Origin: Diphasiastrum complanatum
Taxonomy: Eukaryota > Streptophyta > Lycopodiopsida > Lycopodiales > Lycopodiaceae
Assembly (NCBI GenBank): GCA_029204225.1
Contig: CM055109.1
Location: 32,870,927-32,934,926, forward strand
Direction of reading: 5' to 3'
DNA length: 64,000 bases
A program made the translations under genes and the position numbers. Below the pieces are notes generated by a model that did no database searches, was not told where the DNA came from, and saw only the letters and a program-made list of their open reading frames with translations. Shown one piece after another: positions 10,529-20,313 of the stretch; positions within the stretch are counted from its first letter, which is position 1; each line of letters opens with the position of its first letter.

Positions 10529-11348
10529 TGTCGCATTTTTCACATCTTCACCAACGTCCATTTCAGTGAAGGCTGATGTCACGGCCTTCTCACGCTCATC
10601 TCATGCACTGTGCAATCAGATTTGACAATGACACCAACCACCCACGATCTCCTACAGACAACACATCCACCTTTGTACTTTCTTCATCTGCATACCTGTA
10701 ACATTATGTATATATTGAATACCATCTGCATATTCTAAAATGGGTAACTAAGTGTGTGAAAAATATAGCGAGCATCAAAAGCTTATCAGAGATAGACAAA
10801 GTAGATGCCTTTGTGCATCGATTCTTTGTATTGTCAATAATAGGTTTATTCCTTTTATAGATTGGATTAGCTTTGTGAAGCACGCGGTTTCGTCCACTAT
10901 TGTCTTGTGCTTGCCTACATTATTGACTTCTATATTTTGCTATACTTAATCTAATTACAACTTTGTTTGTTCTGCGTTCAATTCTGTCTGACTCTCTTGT
11001 TGCTTGATCTGATAGTCTGTTCTTAGCGAATTACTATTAGTTTAGCTATTTGCAACTAATATTCAGTCTTGTCTTTCACAACTAATTCACGACTAACAAT
11101 CTGTCTAGATGTTTGCGACAAATTATCATTCTGATATCTTCATGCTTAATGTTTGGCTACGTAATCAGATCGAACGTGATTTCTATCACTAATTTTCTAT
11201 TTGAGTTTGATAGGTGTAGTCATGCTTAGGGAAAGAGTGAGATAGCTCATTCCACTATGCACGAATACTTTCTGTTCGAGTTCGTTTCTTTTCATGTTCG
11301 TTTCTTTTTTAGCTATTTTCGTTCCTCAGACACCCTCTTTTCCCAACA
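10529..11348 (+). repeat. family C LTR, plus orientation
   Basis: An ~820-base unit beginning TGTCGCATTTTT and ending CCCAACA. It is matched inverted by 13465-14122 plus 18704-18871, which fixes both ends. The sequence after 11348 (TGGCTAAGG...) is at best a weak primer site, so this may be a solo or recombined LTR. Confidence 0.8.
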
Positions 11349-11372
11349 TGGCTAAGGCTGAGTAACTATATT

Positions 11373-12305
11373 GTGGAGATCCTGGCTAGGGTACTCATCT
11401 TTGGAAGAGGTAAGGAATGAGTGGTGGTACATGGTTATCTAGAAGTTTCACAATTCAAACGAGCCCCATTACCTTCTACTGAAAGGGAAGAAGTAAAAAA
11501 TAGTGAAGAGGACCCTATAATAACCTACCGAGAGTGATACCAAGAAATATTAGAATTAGAGTGGAATACACTAGAAGAAAAGCCTCCAAAAGTACAGGAC
11601 GCAGATATATGCTTGATAAAGATAGGAATCTCAGACAACCCAAAGAACATAAAAGTGGGAGGACATTTAACTTATCTAGAAAAGCAAGCTTATAGAGACC
11701 TATGTTGGAAATATCATACTATATTTGCCTGGGATTATGCTAATTTGAAGGGAATAGCCCCCTCCCTTGTAACACATAGTATACCACTACTAGAGGGGAG
11801 TAAACATGTATGACAAAGACAGTGGACGTTACCATTGCATTTGAGAGCCGGACTATTTACACAGTTAGAATGACTAAGGGAGTCCGGATTAATATTTCCA
11901 ATTGAAAACATTGAATGGTGTTCACCAATAGTGCCCTCATGTCCTAAAAAAATTCCACTCAGATCCGCATGTGTAGACTAGAAGGATTATTACTCCTTAT
12001 CATTCATCTATCAAGTACTAGAGGAACTGGTCAAAAGAGAAATATACTCGTTCATGAACTGCTTCGCAAGGTATAACCAAATAGCCATCGTTGAAATCGA
12101 TAAGTTGAAAACTACCATCACTACCACATTCGAGACTTTTGCATATCATGTCATGCCATTTGGGCTAACAAATGCCCCTGCGATGTATCAATGCTTCTTG
12201 AATCAATACCTCGAAGATATTTTAGACATGAAATTGAAAATATTCATTGATGATCTCTGTGGAGCATCATCCATTTCAGAACACCTAGCCATACGAGAAA
12301 ATTGT
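11373..12305 (+). pseudogene. pol: Ty3/gypsy reverse transcriptase relic
   Basis: Plus-strand reading shows the gypsy RT N-terminal region (YHTIFAWDYANLKGIAP, HSIPLLEG), then [40 protein letters not shown] and a catalytic-box remnant FIDDL, where active enzymes have F/Y-x-DD. The MPFGLTNAP string is diagnostic of Ty3/gypsy, not copia. Stops occur at about 11811, 11868 and 11977, with frame changes between blocks, and RNase H is missing. The fragment lies between oppositely oriented family C LTRs that are copia-like, so the arrangement is secondary. Confidence 0.85.
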
Positions 12306-12526
12306 TGTTGAGCATTATATGACCCTTGTGAACCCATGAGAAATGTTATAGGACTTGTTAAAAGGGTCTATGCTTGCACTCATGACTAGACTGTGACTAG
12401 CATCACATAAAAAGCGCTGATCCCACAGCTTCACCCATCATAAAGAGGAACTAGCAAACCAATGTGACTGACAGAAGAATGTGCTCATAAGATGATTAAA
12501 TCACAAAGAAGAACTGGGGTAGAATT

Positions 12527-12690
12527 GTGAAAAATACAAAAATAAGCTTGGTAGAGACAAAAACCTTGTATATAGATAAACACACATGTGTGGAGCCTGT
12601 TCACACATGTGAAACTAGTGTACTTGTCATGTACCATAATCATATATGTTGTACATATGATTTAATTCAAGTCCAAGGAAAGGTATTTCC
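12527..12690 (+). repeat. fragment of element O LTR, plus orientation
   Basis: The start TGTGAAAAATAC and the stretch GTGTACTTGTCATGTACCAT match the reverse complement of 10040-10220 closely. The match fades at about 12690. Confidence 0.75.
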
Positions 12691-13452
12691 TTTGTGGAAA
12701 GGTGAATTAGACTTGGAGTCTCACAAGGATTTGCAAGATTTGTCTTCAAGAGTCCATCACAACACATGTCAAATCTTTTGAAATTTTTCATTTAGAAGTG
12801 CATTGTTTGGTTCAAGATGCAAAGATAGATGTCACTTTCATGAAAGTAACTTGGATTTAGTTTATGTCCTTGGAAAGTATTTTGCTTGGAACTTTAGATA
12901 AGTTCAAACTTATTGTTATGATCCAAGAGAAATCAATCTAGAATAAGGAGCAGCAATCACAAAATGAAAATAGTTTCATTTATGCTATCATGTCAACTTA
13001 TGAAGAACCATTTTGCTTTGAAAAGATTTTTGTATCTCAAAGGCAATACTAGTTGAGTGTGATGCCTTAAAAGATAGCAAAATATGTTTTCCTTGTAAGC
13101 TTACATTAGTTATGAAGTCAAGGAAATGGAAATATCTTCATAATGTAGGATTTTTTGGTTTCAATAAGATCATGAATGATGTGTTCATTCATAAAGATGA
13201 AAATTGAAGTTTTCAATCTTAAAGGCAAGTTGTAAACTTCTTATGAGAATAAGTGAAGCATCCAAAGTGGACACTAATATCCATAAGCAAGTAGTTAGCC
13301 TTATTGAGATGGAAATACCTTTTGATTTCAATATTGGAAAAATCATGCCATGTTTTGGTGATTTTTGGACTTATGTTTCTAGCATAAGTAATCTTGATTC
13401 TACCGGCTAGTAGAGTCTTGTTATTGTGGAAGATTATCAGGCTACGAAAATA
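12691..13452. other. unassigned internal-looking sequence
   Basis: Short open stretches (for example a 68-codon frame at 13204-13410) resemble no family I know. Position between an LTR fragment and a primer site suggests degraded non-pol retroelement interior. Confidence 0.3.
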
Positions 13453-13464
13453 GCTCTAATACCA
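13453..13464 (-). promoter_or_regulatory. primer binding site of the inverted family C LTR
   Basis: Minus strand TGGTATTAGAGC, one change from the initiator-Met complement, directly after the LTR end ...TCAACA. Confidence 0.85.
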
Positions 13465-14122
13465 TGTTGAAAAAAGAGGGTGTGTCCGAGGAACGAAAAT
13501 AGCTTAAAAAGAAACGAACACAAAAAGAAGTGAACTCAAACAGAAAGTGTTCGTGCACAGTGGAATGAGCTATCTCATCCTTTCCCTAGGCATGACTATA
13601 CCTATTAGACTCGAACAGAACATTAGTGATAGAAATCACATTTGATCTGATTACATAGCCAAACATTAAGCATGAAGACATCATAATGATAATTTGTCGC
13701 GAACAGCTAGACTGATTGTCAGTCGCGAATTAGTCGCAAAAGACAAGACTGAATATTTGTCACAAACAGCTAGACTAATAATAATTTGCTAAGAACAGAA
13801 AGCAATAAGAGAGTCAAACAGAATGTAGAAAAGCATATCAATATTGACAAAAATCTAAACGCAGAACAAACAGAGCTATAATCAGATTAAGTATGGCGAA
13901 ATATACAAGTCAATAATGCAGGTGAGCATAAGACAATAACGGATGAAACCGTGTGCTTCACAAAGCTAATCCAATCTGTAAAAGGAATAAACCTATTATT
14001 GACAATACAAAGAATCGATGCGTGAAACTTTAGCTATCTCTGATAAGCTTTTGATGCTTGCTATATTTTTCACACACTTAGTTACATGTTTTAGAATAGT
14101 AGATGGTATTCAATATATACAT
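13465..14122 (-). repeat. family C LTR, minus orientation, 3' part
   Basis: Reverse complement of about 10705-11348 with scattered differences. The match stops at 14122; the missing first ~165 bases of the LTR reappear at 18704-18871, beyond an inserted copia element. Confidence 0.85.
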
Positions 14123-14329
14123 CTCATCATTGCTTGATTTCAACCTTTCACTATAGTTAGTGAAAACAATGTCACCATCATAGACCAAAAGATGGATTTC
14201 TACAATTCTATCCAACATGAAGTAGAGTAGATGAAGTTGAGTATCAAACCTAATCAAACCAGCCCATTTGAGTTTAAACCAAACCTCAATGAGGTCAACA
14301 ATGAGATCTTCCTTGCCTTGAAGAAATTG

Positions 14330-15052
14330 CTACTTGAGTTGCTCCATGTAGTCTTCTGCATCCAACCTTTTGCCATCTTGATCATGCATGAACACTCCAT
14401 CACAATCATAGCAACCTTTGATTTGATGAAGAGATGTAAGATCCATGCCTTGGATCTTCCCAAGAGTCAATCTTCCTTTGCCCTTTCCTTCACAAGGCTC
14501 CCTCTTAATGATCACACCACAAAAGTTAGCAATCTCCCTCTTGATAGTTGCATCATAAGAAATGGAAGAATCTCGAACATTAGAGGCCATGAAAAGAATA
14601 CATAGTTCCTTCAACATAAGAATGATTGAAGTACTTTTTCTTGTCAAACCTGGACTTCTAGTCAATGATATAGGTAATGATAATGAACCCTCACTATCAT
14701 TCACAAAATCATTCAAAGTACATCCTACTTTGAACACTTCACATTCATCTCTCCCTTTTGACTTGAGATCTTCCTCACCAAGTCTCAAGATAGAACCTTT
14801 TGATCTACTTTCTTTATGAATACATGTGACACCACTTGTTTCACATGTGACTTTCTTGGACTCATCACATAAAGATACAAAAGAAACTTTTTTTTCAATC
14901 ATGCTCAAAGCACCATCTCTTTCCAAATGAGTAAATAAGTCATTAGCAACAACCATTTCCAAAGAAGAGTTTTCATCACCTCCATTGATGAAGTTAGCTC
15001 TCTTCTTACCTTTTTCATTTTTGCACTCCATGTAGTTCCATTGAAGAGCCAT
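14330..15052 (-). CDS. unrecognised 240-codon ORF in element F
   Basis: An open frame from ATG 15052 placed where integrase and RT should be. I recognise no family. It is rich in charged residues and Ser, with no membrane segment; its C-terminal end (KGCYDCDGVFMHDQDGKRLD, EDYMEQLK) has a CxxC-like pair. It overlaps by frame shift the short open piece 15015-15330 (VLDPLDLEDG), and that in turn follows the protease ORF after another frame change. It may be degraded pol with chance open frames or a captured sequence. Expression is not evident. Confidence 0.35.
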   Translation of the reverse strand: MALQWNYMECKNEKGKKRANFINGGDENSSLEMVVANDLFTHLERDGALSMIEKKVSFVSLCDESKKVTCETSGVTCIHKESRSKGSILRLGEEDLKSKGRDECEVFKVGCTLNDFVNDSEGSLSLPISLTRSPGLTRKSTSIILMLKELCILFMASNVRDSSISYDATIKREIANFCGVIIKREPCEGKGKGRLTLGKIQGMDLTSLHQIKGCYDCDGVFMHDQDGKRLDAEDYMEQLK

Positions 15053-15241
15053 AAAGACTTGGAAATATATGAGTAGAAGAGTTCAAACGTGATACTAATT
15101 TAGCACCACATGACTCCATTTGACTAGTAGGTAGCACTAGTCCATCTTCAAGATCCAATGGATCCAAAACATTGATCATAGATTCACCAAAAGTTGCCAA
15201 GTTAGCACAACAATAACTATCTCCAACAAGCTCATTAGATC

Positions 15242-16646
15242 TCAACCTAGATCTAGCATAAGGAAGCTCTTTAGACTTTGCATAAGATCTACCAATCTTG
15301 TTGATGCTAGAAATTGACTTTGAAAGTTGAGAGAACCACCAACATCCATTTCATTCCTCTTGTTAGACATAACAAATGCATCAAGCTTGTAAAGTCTACC
15401 TTGTCTATTGCCCCTAGCAATCAAGACATCTCCCTTAGTAATGAAGCAAACATCCCCAACAAACTTTGTCTTGTACCCTTTCTTTAACATTTGACCAACA
15501 CTTAGCAAATTCCTTGAAAGTGAAGGAATGTAAAAAACACCATCAAGCCTTGCATTCCTACTAGTAGAAAGGCAAATAAGAATTGAGCCAATACCTTTGA
15601 TCATACACTCACCACCATTTGGCATGCGAATCACTTTCTTGGTTCCAACATAAGAGATCAAAGAAGTAAAGAAATCCTTGTGACTAGTCATGTGTGAACT
15701 AGATCCACTATCTATCCACCATGAATCCTTGTCACTTCTACTTGACATTAGACTTGAAGAACACATCATGAGAGAATCACAAGAATCTAGATCCTCATTA
15801 GAAGTACAAAAGTTGTTTTGCTTGCTACCTTCATTACTTTGCTTCTTATGACATTCATTTGCAAAATGACCTTTTATCCCACAATAAAAGCACTTGAACT
15901 TTGACTTATCTTTCTTTCTGAAAAAAGTAGAAGAAGAGGAGGAACAATGATCATCATGATCCAAGTTACCTCCTTTGGACCATTTCTCTTTGCCTTTACC
16001 TTTGCCTTTGACTTTGCCTTTTGTGAAAAAAGCCTCTTCACCTCCACCTTGCAAGGATGCACCATCAAGCTTTGATTGCAACCTATGTTCTTCAGCCAAT
16101 AAGATTTCTTGCAAGTCGACCATACTTGGCAAGGCTATTTGACTGGCAAAACTTTGCACAAGGTTAGCATGTTCATCTAGCAAACCATTCAACATAACTT
16201 GGACTATTTCACCATCTTTTATGCTTTCATCAATGCATGCTAGATCATCACTTGAGGACTTAACCCTCAAGACAAATGCATGAGCACTTTATCCCTCTCT
16301 TTGTCTACTAGAAAATATTTGCCTCCTTAGGGTCAATACCCTCGATGTGGACTTTGATTCAAAGAGCTTCTTCAAGGCATTCCATGCCTCACTTGCACTT
16401 TCACTTTTACCAACTTCCTTGAGAAGTTCATTGATAACATTCATTTTAATGATATGAAGAGCTCTTTTAGCCTTCTTATCAAAACTTTGTTGCTCTTGAG
16501 CTATGGGTGGTCTCTCTTCAGTTCCTGTAACTATGTCCATGAGTTCATTCAACTCAAGTAAGGACTCCATCCACTTTCCAGGTAGAGTGGTTTGATGAAC
16601 TCAACCTATCATTAGTTTCTAACATGATCCCACCATTGGAAGCCAT
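15242..16646 (-). pseudogene. gag: broken copia gag-protease (element F)
   Basis: The original start is at 16646 (MASNGGIMLE). A 2-base loss near 16575 shifts the frame, and a stop near 16288 separates it from the long open piece 15242-16270. The Gag domain (NELLKEVGK, ESKSTSRVLTLRRQIF), knuckle CFYCGIKGHFANEC and protease WWIDSGSSSHMT, with catalytic Asp intact, are all recognisable. So are the pre-integrase leader motifs (FYIPSLSRNLLSVGQM). Identity to the intact element's Gag is high throughout. After about 15330 the similarity to pol stops. Confidence 0.88.
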
Positions 16647-16852
16647 GAATATAATGATTCTTCAACTTTTAGGCTCTGTCCTAATGCACCTAGCACTCAC
16701 TTTTCTCTCAACAAATGATGGATAAGGAGATCTCAAAAGATCTAGGACCCTAAAACACTTCTATCTTGAACCTGGCTGGTTTCCAAGCATAGAAAGGAAG
16801 ATTGAAGCATATGCAACACTTTGCACACACTAAGAATGGATTACAAACTCAA

Positions 16853-17348
16853 ACCAACCTGAACACACTCTTGCTTGAGCTCTCAAACTTTCCAGCAAGT
16901 GACCAGATCAAGTTATGATGTGAAGAGTTACTTGCATTCTTAGAAATTACACAAGACTAGGCTGCCAAGAATACCTAGAATTGAACAAACTTGATCAACA
17001 TATGATCGACACACTAATATATTGATTCAACCTGTAAAACCACATGTAAACCAAAAGTTTATAAACTCTGGCAAATGATAAATACAAGCTTTATGACAAA
17101 CTCAAACCAACCTGAACACACTCTTGCTTGAGCTCTCAAACTTTCCAGCAAGTGACCAGATCAAGTTATGATGTGAAGAGTTACTTGCATTCTTAGAAAT
17201 TACACAAGACTAGGCTACCAAGAATACCTAGAATTGAACAAACTTGATCAACATATGATCGACACACTAAGATATTGATTCAACGTGAAAAACCACATGT
17301 AAACCAAAAGTTTATAAACTCTGGCAAATGATAAATACAAGCTTTAGA
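16853..17348. repeat. tandem ~248-base duplication in the element F leader
   Basis: The block from AAACTCAAACCAACC to ATACAAGCTTTA occurs twice back to back (about 16853-17100 and 17101-17348) with only a handful of differences. The intact related element has a single copy (about 24462-24715), so the duplication is specific to F. Confidence 0.9.
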
Positions 17349-17679
17349 GGTGAATGAAAGAGCACACTTAGTGAATCACAAGACTAGCTTCACTAGCTTG
17401 TCAAATCTTGGTGTTTAGATGTAGATCTAAGATCACTTCACATGAGAATATTCCTCAACCTGTTAAGAACCTGAAAACACATTTGCATACTGGTTAAAAC
17501 CTTCTAACAAATGCTCCAATCAAATCACATAAGGAGAGTTACTTACATGCTCAACAAAGTACACCAAAATTTATGCAAAAGATTGTTGACAATCTGTTCA
17601 CCCAAAAGGGGATGTTTCATCCAAGTGGGAGCTTTGCTCAGCCTTTTGGAGAAATACAAAATCACTCAAGAGTATTTGT

Positions 17680-17765
17680 CATCCACTTAAGGAGAAGGTT
17701 CATCCAATTAAGGAGAGTGTTCATCCACAAAAGTGGAGTGTTCATCCACAGAAGTGGAGATTGTC
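17680..17765. repeat. ~22-base minisatellite in the element F leader
   Basis: Four imperfect units of the form TCATCCACTTAAGGAGAAGG / TCATCCACAAAAGTGGAGTG. The intact relative has about three units at 25085-25140. Confidence 0.75.
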
Positions 17766-18037
17766 AACAATACATTGAACAAAACATTGTTGGTATTGAA
17801 TATGCACAAGCCTCACAATCAACAAATGATTAGGTGTTATGATCTGATCCAAAATAGCTTCTTCTCAGCCTTTGATCTTCAATAGACCTGAAATATGCTT
17901 TTGATCTACAAGTTCAACTCAAAAAACAAAGGTTAGTAAGATTTGATCAACAGTGCAATGCATAATCATGCTAGAACTTGATTCTACATCCAAATATCAC
18001 CATACATGGAAACCTTACTAAAAATAATAGCCAACTA

Positions 18038-18049
18038 GCTCTGATACCA
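18038..18049 (-). promoter_or_regulatory. primer binding site of element F
   Basis: Minus strand TGGTATCAGAGC, exact, abutting the LTR at 18050. Confidence 0.92.
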
Positions 18050-18703
18050 TGTAAAACAAGTGGATCTTGAATGGATCCAAACTCCCAAAATACTTGGCTA
18101 AGATCTTTGCACAGCAAGCTACAAAAGCTAGAAATGGCAAAGCATCCTAACGCTACCTTTGATACACATGAACTTGACAAAGCATTCAAGAGACAAAAGA
18201 AACTAATAAAAGGTACTGATGGCAGCCAAAAACAACAACATACCAGCCCTACAACAGCAGCCTATCACTTTTGGAAACCTCTTAAGATCATACACAAGAG
18301 CTTGAAGACAATACATAAAGCAATGCTCTCAATGGAGAAAGAAATTGTGAGAATGATCTATTGATCTCTCTCAACAATACAATAAGATTCTCCAACCTGT
18401 TCTCCACAAATTTCAGCCTAATATAGGTGAGAGAGATGACTCTCTCTCCTCTCTCTAGAACTTAGGACCCAAATTTAGGACACCAATAGCCTAAAATAGC
18501 CAATTTTGGCCTATATGTCCAAATAACATGATTTTAGTGTCATTTCGAAGATCTTGAAGTTTGAGACTTTTTCGACATGAAATATATACTAATATAAAAG
18601 TATCTAGGCCTCTTTCACATGTGTGAAATGTTAGATCCAAAACTATGTACAAAAATTGCCGATTTAGGCCTCAAACTAGCTAGGAAATGTTGACAATTTT
18701 CAC
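18050..18703 (-). repeat. 5' LTR of element F
   Basis: 654 bases. The right end GTTGACAATTTTCAC matches the LTR ends at 20313 and 26089, with the final A changed or lost at the junction to the split family C LTR. It carries TTCACATGTGTGAA at 18613-18626, a one-base variant of the shared palindrome. Confidence 0.85.
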
Positions 18704-18871
18704 GGTGTGCAGATGAAGAAAGTACAAAGGTGGATGTGTTGTCTATAGGAGATCGTGGGTGGCCAGTGTCATTGTCAAATCTGATTGCATAGTGCATGGG
18801 ATGAGCATGAGAAGGTCATGACATCAACCTTCACTGAAATGAACGTTGGTGAAGATGCAAAAAATGCGACA
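18704..18871 (-). repeat. family C LTR, minus orientation, 5' part
   Basis: Reverse complement of 10529-10697. It completes the LTR whose other part ends at 14122. Confidence 0.85.
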
Positions 18872-19653
18872 CTCTAACAAATGCCTTAAATTTTGATTTA
18901 CAAGTACCTTCGCTTTTCCATTAGGGCACCTTTGGCATTTGTAGGGCAGTATCGTCTTTTTCGCTTGTGATGTCTTTTTTGCCTTTTTCGCCTGTGAAAA
19001 TTTACTTGTATTTATGCAGAGAGAAAGAGAGAGAGATGAGATGGAGGTTAGCTCAAATGCTCAATGTCATTGCTTATGGAGAAACCTTAACTAATCACAA
19101 ACAAAAAGCATGGAAGAAATGGAAATAACAAGCAAACACAACAATAGCATAAGCAAGATTGATTAGCAAATGATAATGTTTGAGCTCTCAAAATAGTAGA
19201 GTCTCCTCCTCTCTATTAAGCATCCAAATAGTGTACAAATGGTGCCTTTTTATAAAATGGGGAAGGCCCTTGCCCCTCAATCCTATTGGCTAATATTCAC
19301 ATTGATCCTATCCATTCATCTTGGACCCAACTTGATCCAAGGGTCTACAAAAAGTACATTGGAAATCACAAGATTCATGTGAGTCCAAAATTGGACCCAA
19401 CTCTAAAAAGTAAACTCTATGTTTAAAATTGACTTTGGGCCTCAAGTTTTATTTTAATTACAAAGGCCCAAGTCTATTTTATTTTATTTACACTTTGGGT
19501 TGGGTACTCATTGGGCCATGAGCTTATACACGTAGGATGCCATGCCCTCGCAACACATTTTATTGGACGATTTTATTTATTTACACTTTGTTGGGAATAC
19601 CCCCAACAAGACCCACGACCTGAAGTAGTGTTGGTCCCTCGACACTCTACCGG
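18872..19653. other. unassigned spacer with a hairpin
   Basis: No coding sequence seen. A short GA-rich run lies at 19020-19040, and TTGTTGGG/CCCAACAA forms an 8-base inverted repeat at 19588-19609. Text around 19200-19560 loosely resembles 40560-40880 (both contain CCTATTGGC and a GCCAAG-type motif), which might be an old LTR family. Confidence 0.3.
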
Positions 19654-19658
19654 TTTAG
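19654..19658. repeat. target-site duplication TTTAG, left copy
   Basis: TTTAG here and at 26090-26094 flanks element D exactly at its LTR ends. Confidence 0.92.
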
Positions 19659-20313
19659 TGTGAAAAATACAGATCCTAAGTGGATCTAAACTCCAAGATC
19701 ATTGGCTTGAATGCTTGCACTCCAAACTACATAAGCTAGGAATTGGCAACACATTCTATGCTACCTAGAATGCAAAGAACTTGATCAAAAAGCATTTATC
19801 ACAAATGGAAACTTCCATAAACATCAAGTGCGGCCCAAAATAGCATTATACAGTCCATAATACATCAGCCTACCACTTTTGGAAAGCACCTAAGATCATA
19901 CACAATAGCTTGAAGACAATACACACAACAATGCTCTCAATGGAGGAAGAAACAATGACAATGATCTATTGATCTCAATGAAGCATACAAAAGGTTTCTC
20001 CAACCTGTTCTCCACGACTTCCCTACTATTTATGGATGAGGAAGATGACTCTCTCTCCTCTCTCTAGAAGGTACTTGACCCTAGATATTCCCTATATAGG
20101 AAAAATAGCTAAAAATGGCTTATATGACCAAAATACATCAAAATGGTCTCATTTTGAAGGGTATGAAGTTTGACACTTCATCATACTGAAAAAATACAGT
20201 AAATAAAAACATTGTGGCCTGGTTCACACGTGTGAAACTCCAGAACCAAAACTATTTACAATTTTAGCCAATTTAGGCCTCAAACTAGCTAGGAAATGTT
20301 GACAATTTTCACA
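19659..20313 (-). repeat. 3' LTR of element D
   Basis: 655 bases, TG...CA. Contains the perfect palindrome TTCACACGTGTGAA at 20223-20236. The last codon of gag-pol is completed inside this LTR. Confidence 0.95.

Larger units (their letters stand above)
14123..18703 (-). mobile_element. truncated copia element F (5' LTR, leader, gag-protease)
   Basis: This stretch splits the family C LTR. It holds, on the minus strand, a 5' LTR (18050-18703), an exact primer site, a long repeated leader, a broken gag-protease and then a non-pol ORF. No 3' LTR is visible: the left end at 14123 is abrupt and about nine bases of target are missing, so the left side suffered a deletion. Gag is very close to that of the intact element at 19659-26089, and LTR lengths are 654 versus 655 bases, so it belongs to the same family. 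Confidence 0.8.

Noticed and set aside
19588-19609. Hairpin as a transcription terminator or element end
   Set aside because: No gene ends here and no matching inverted repeat was found elsewhere; a lone 8-base inverted repeat is weak evidence.
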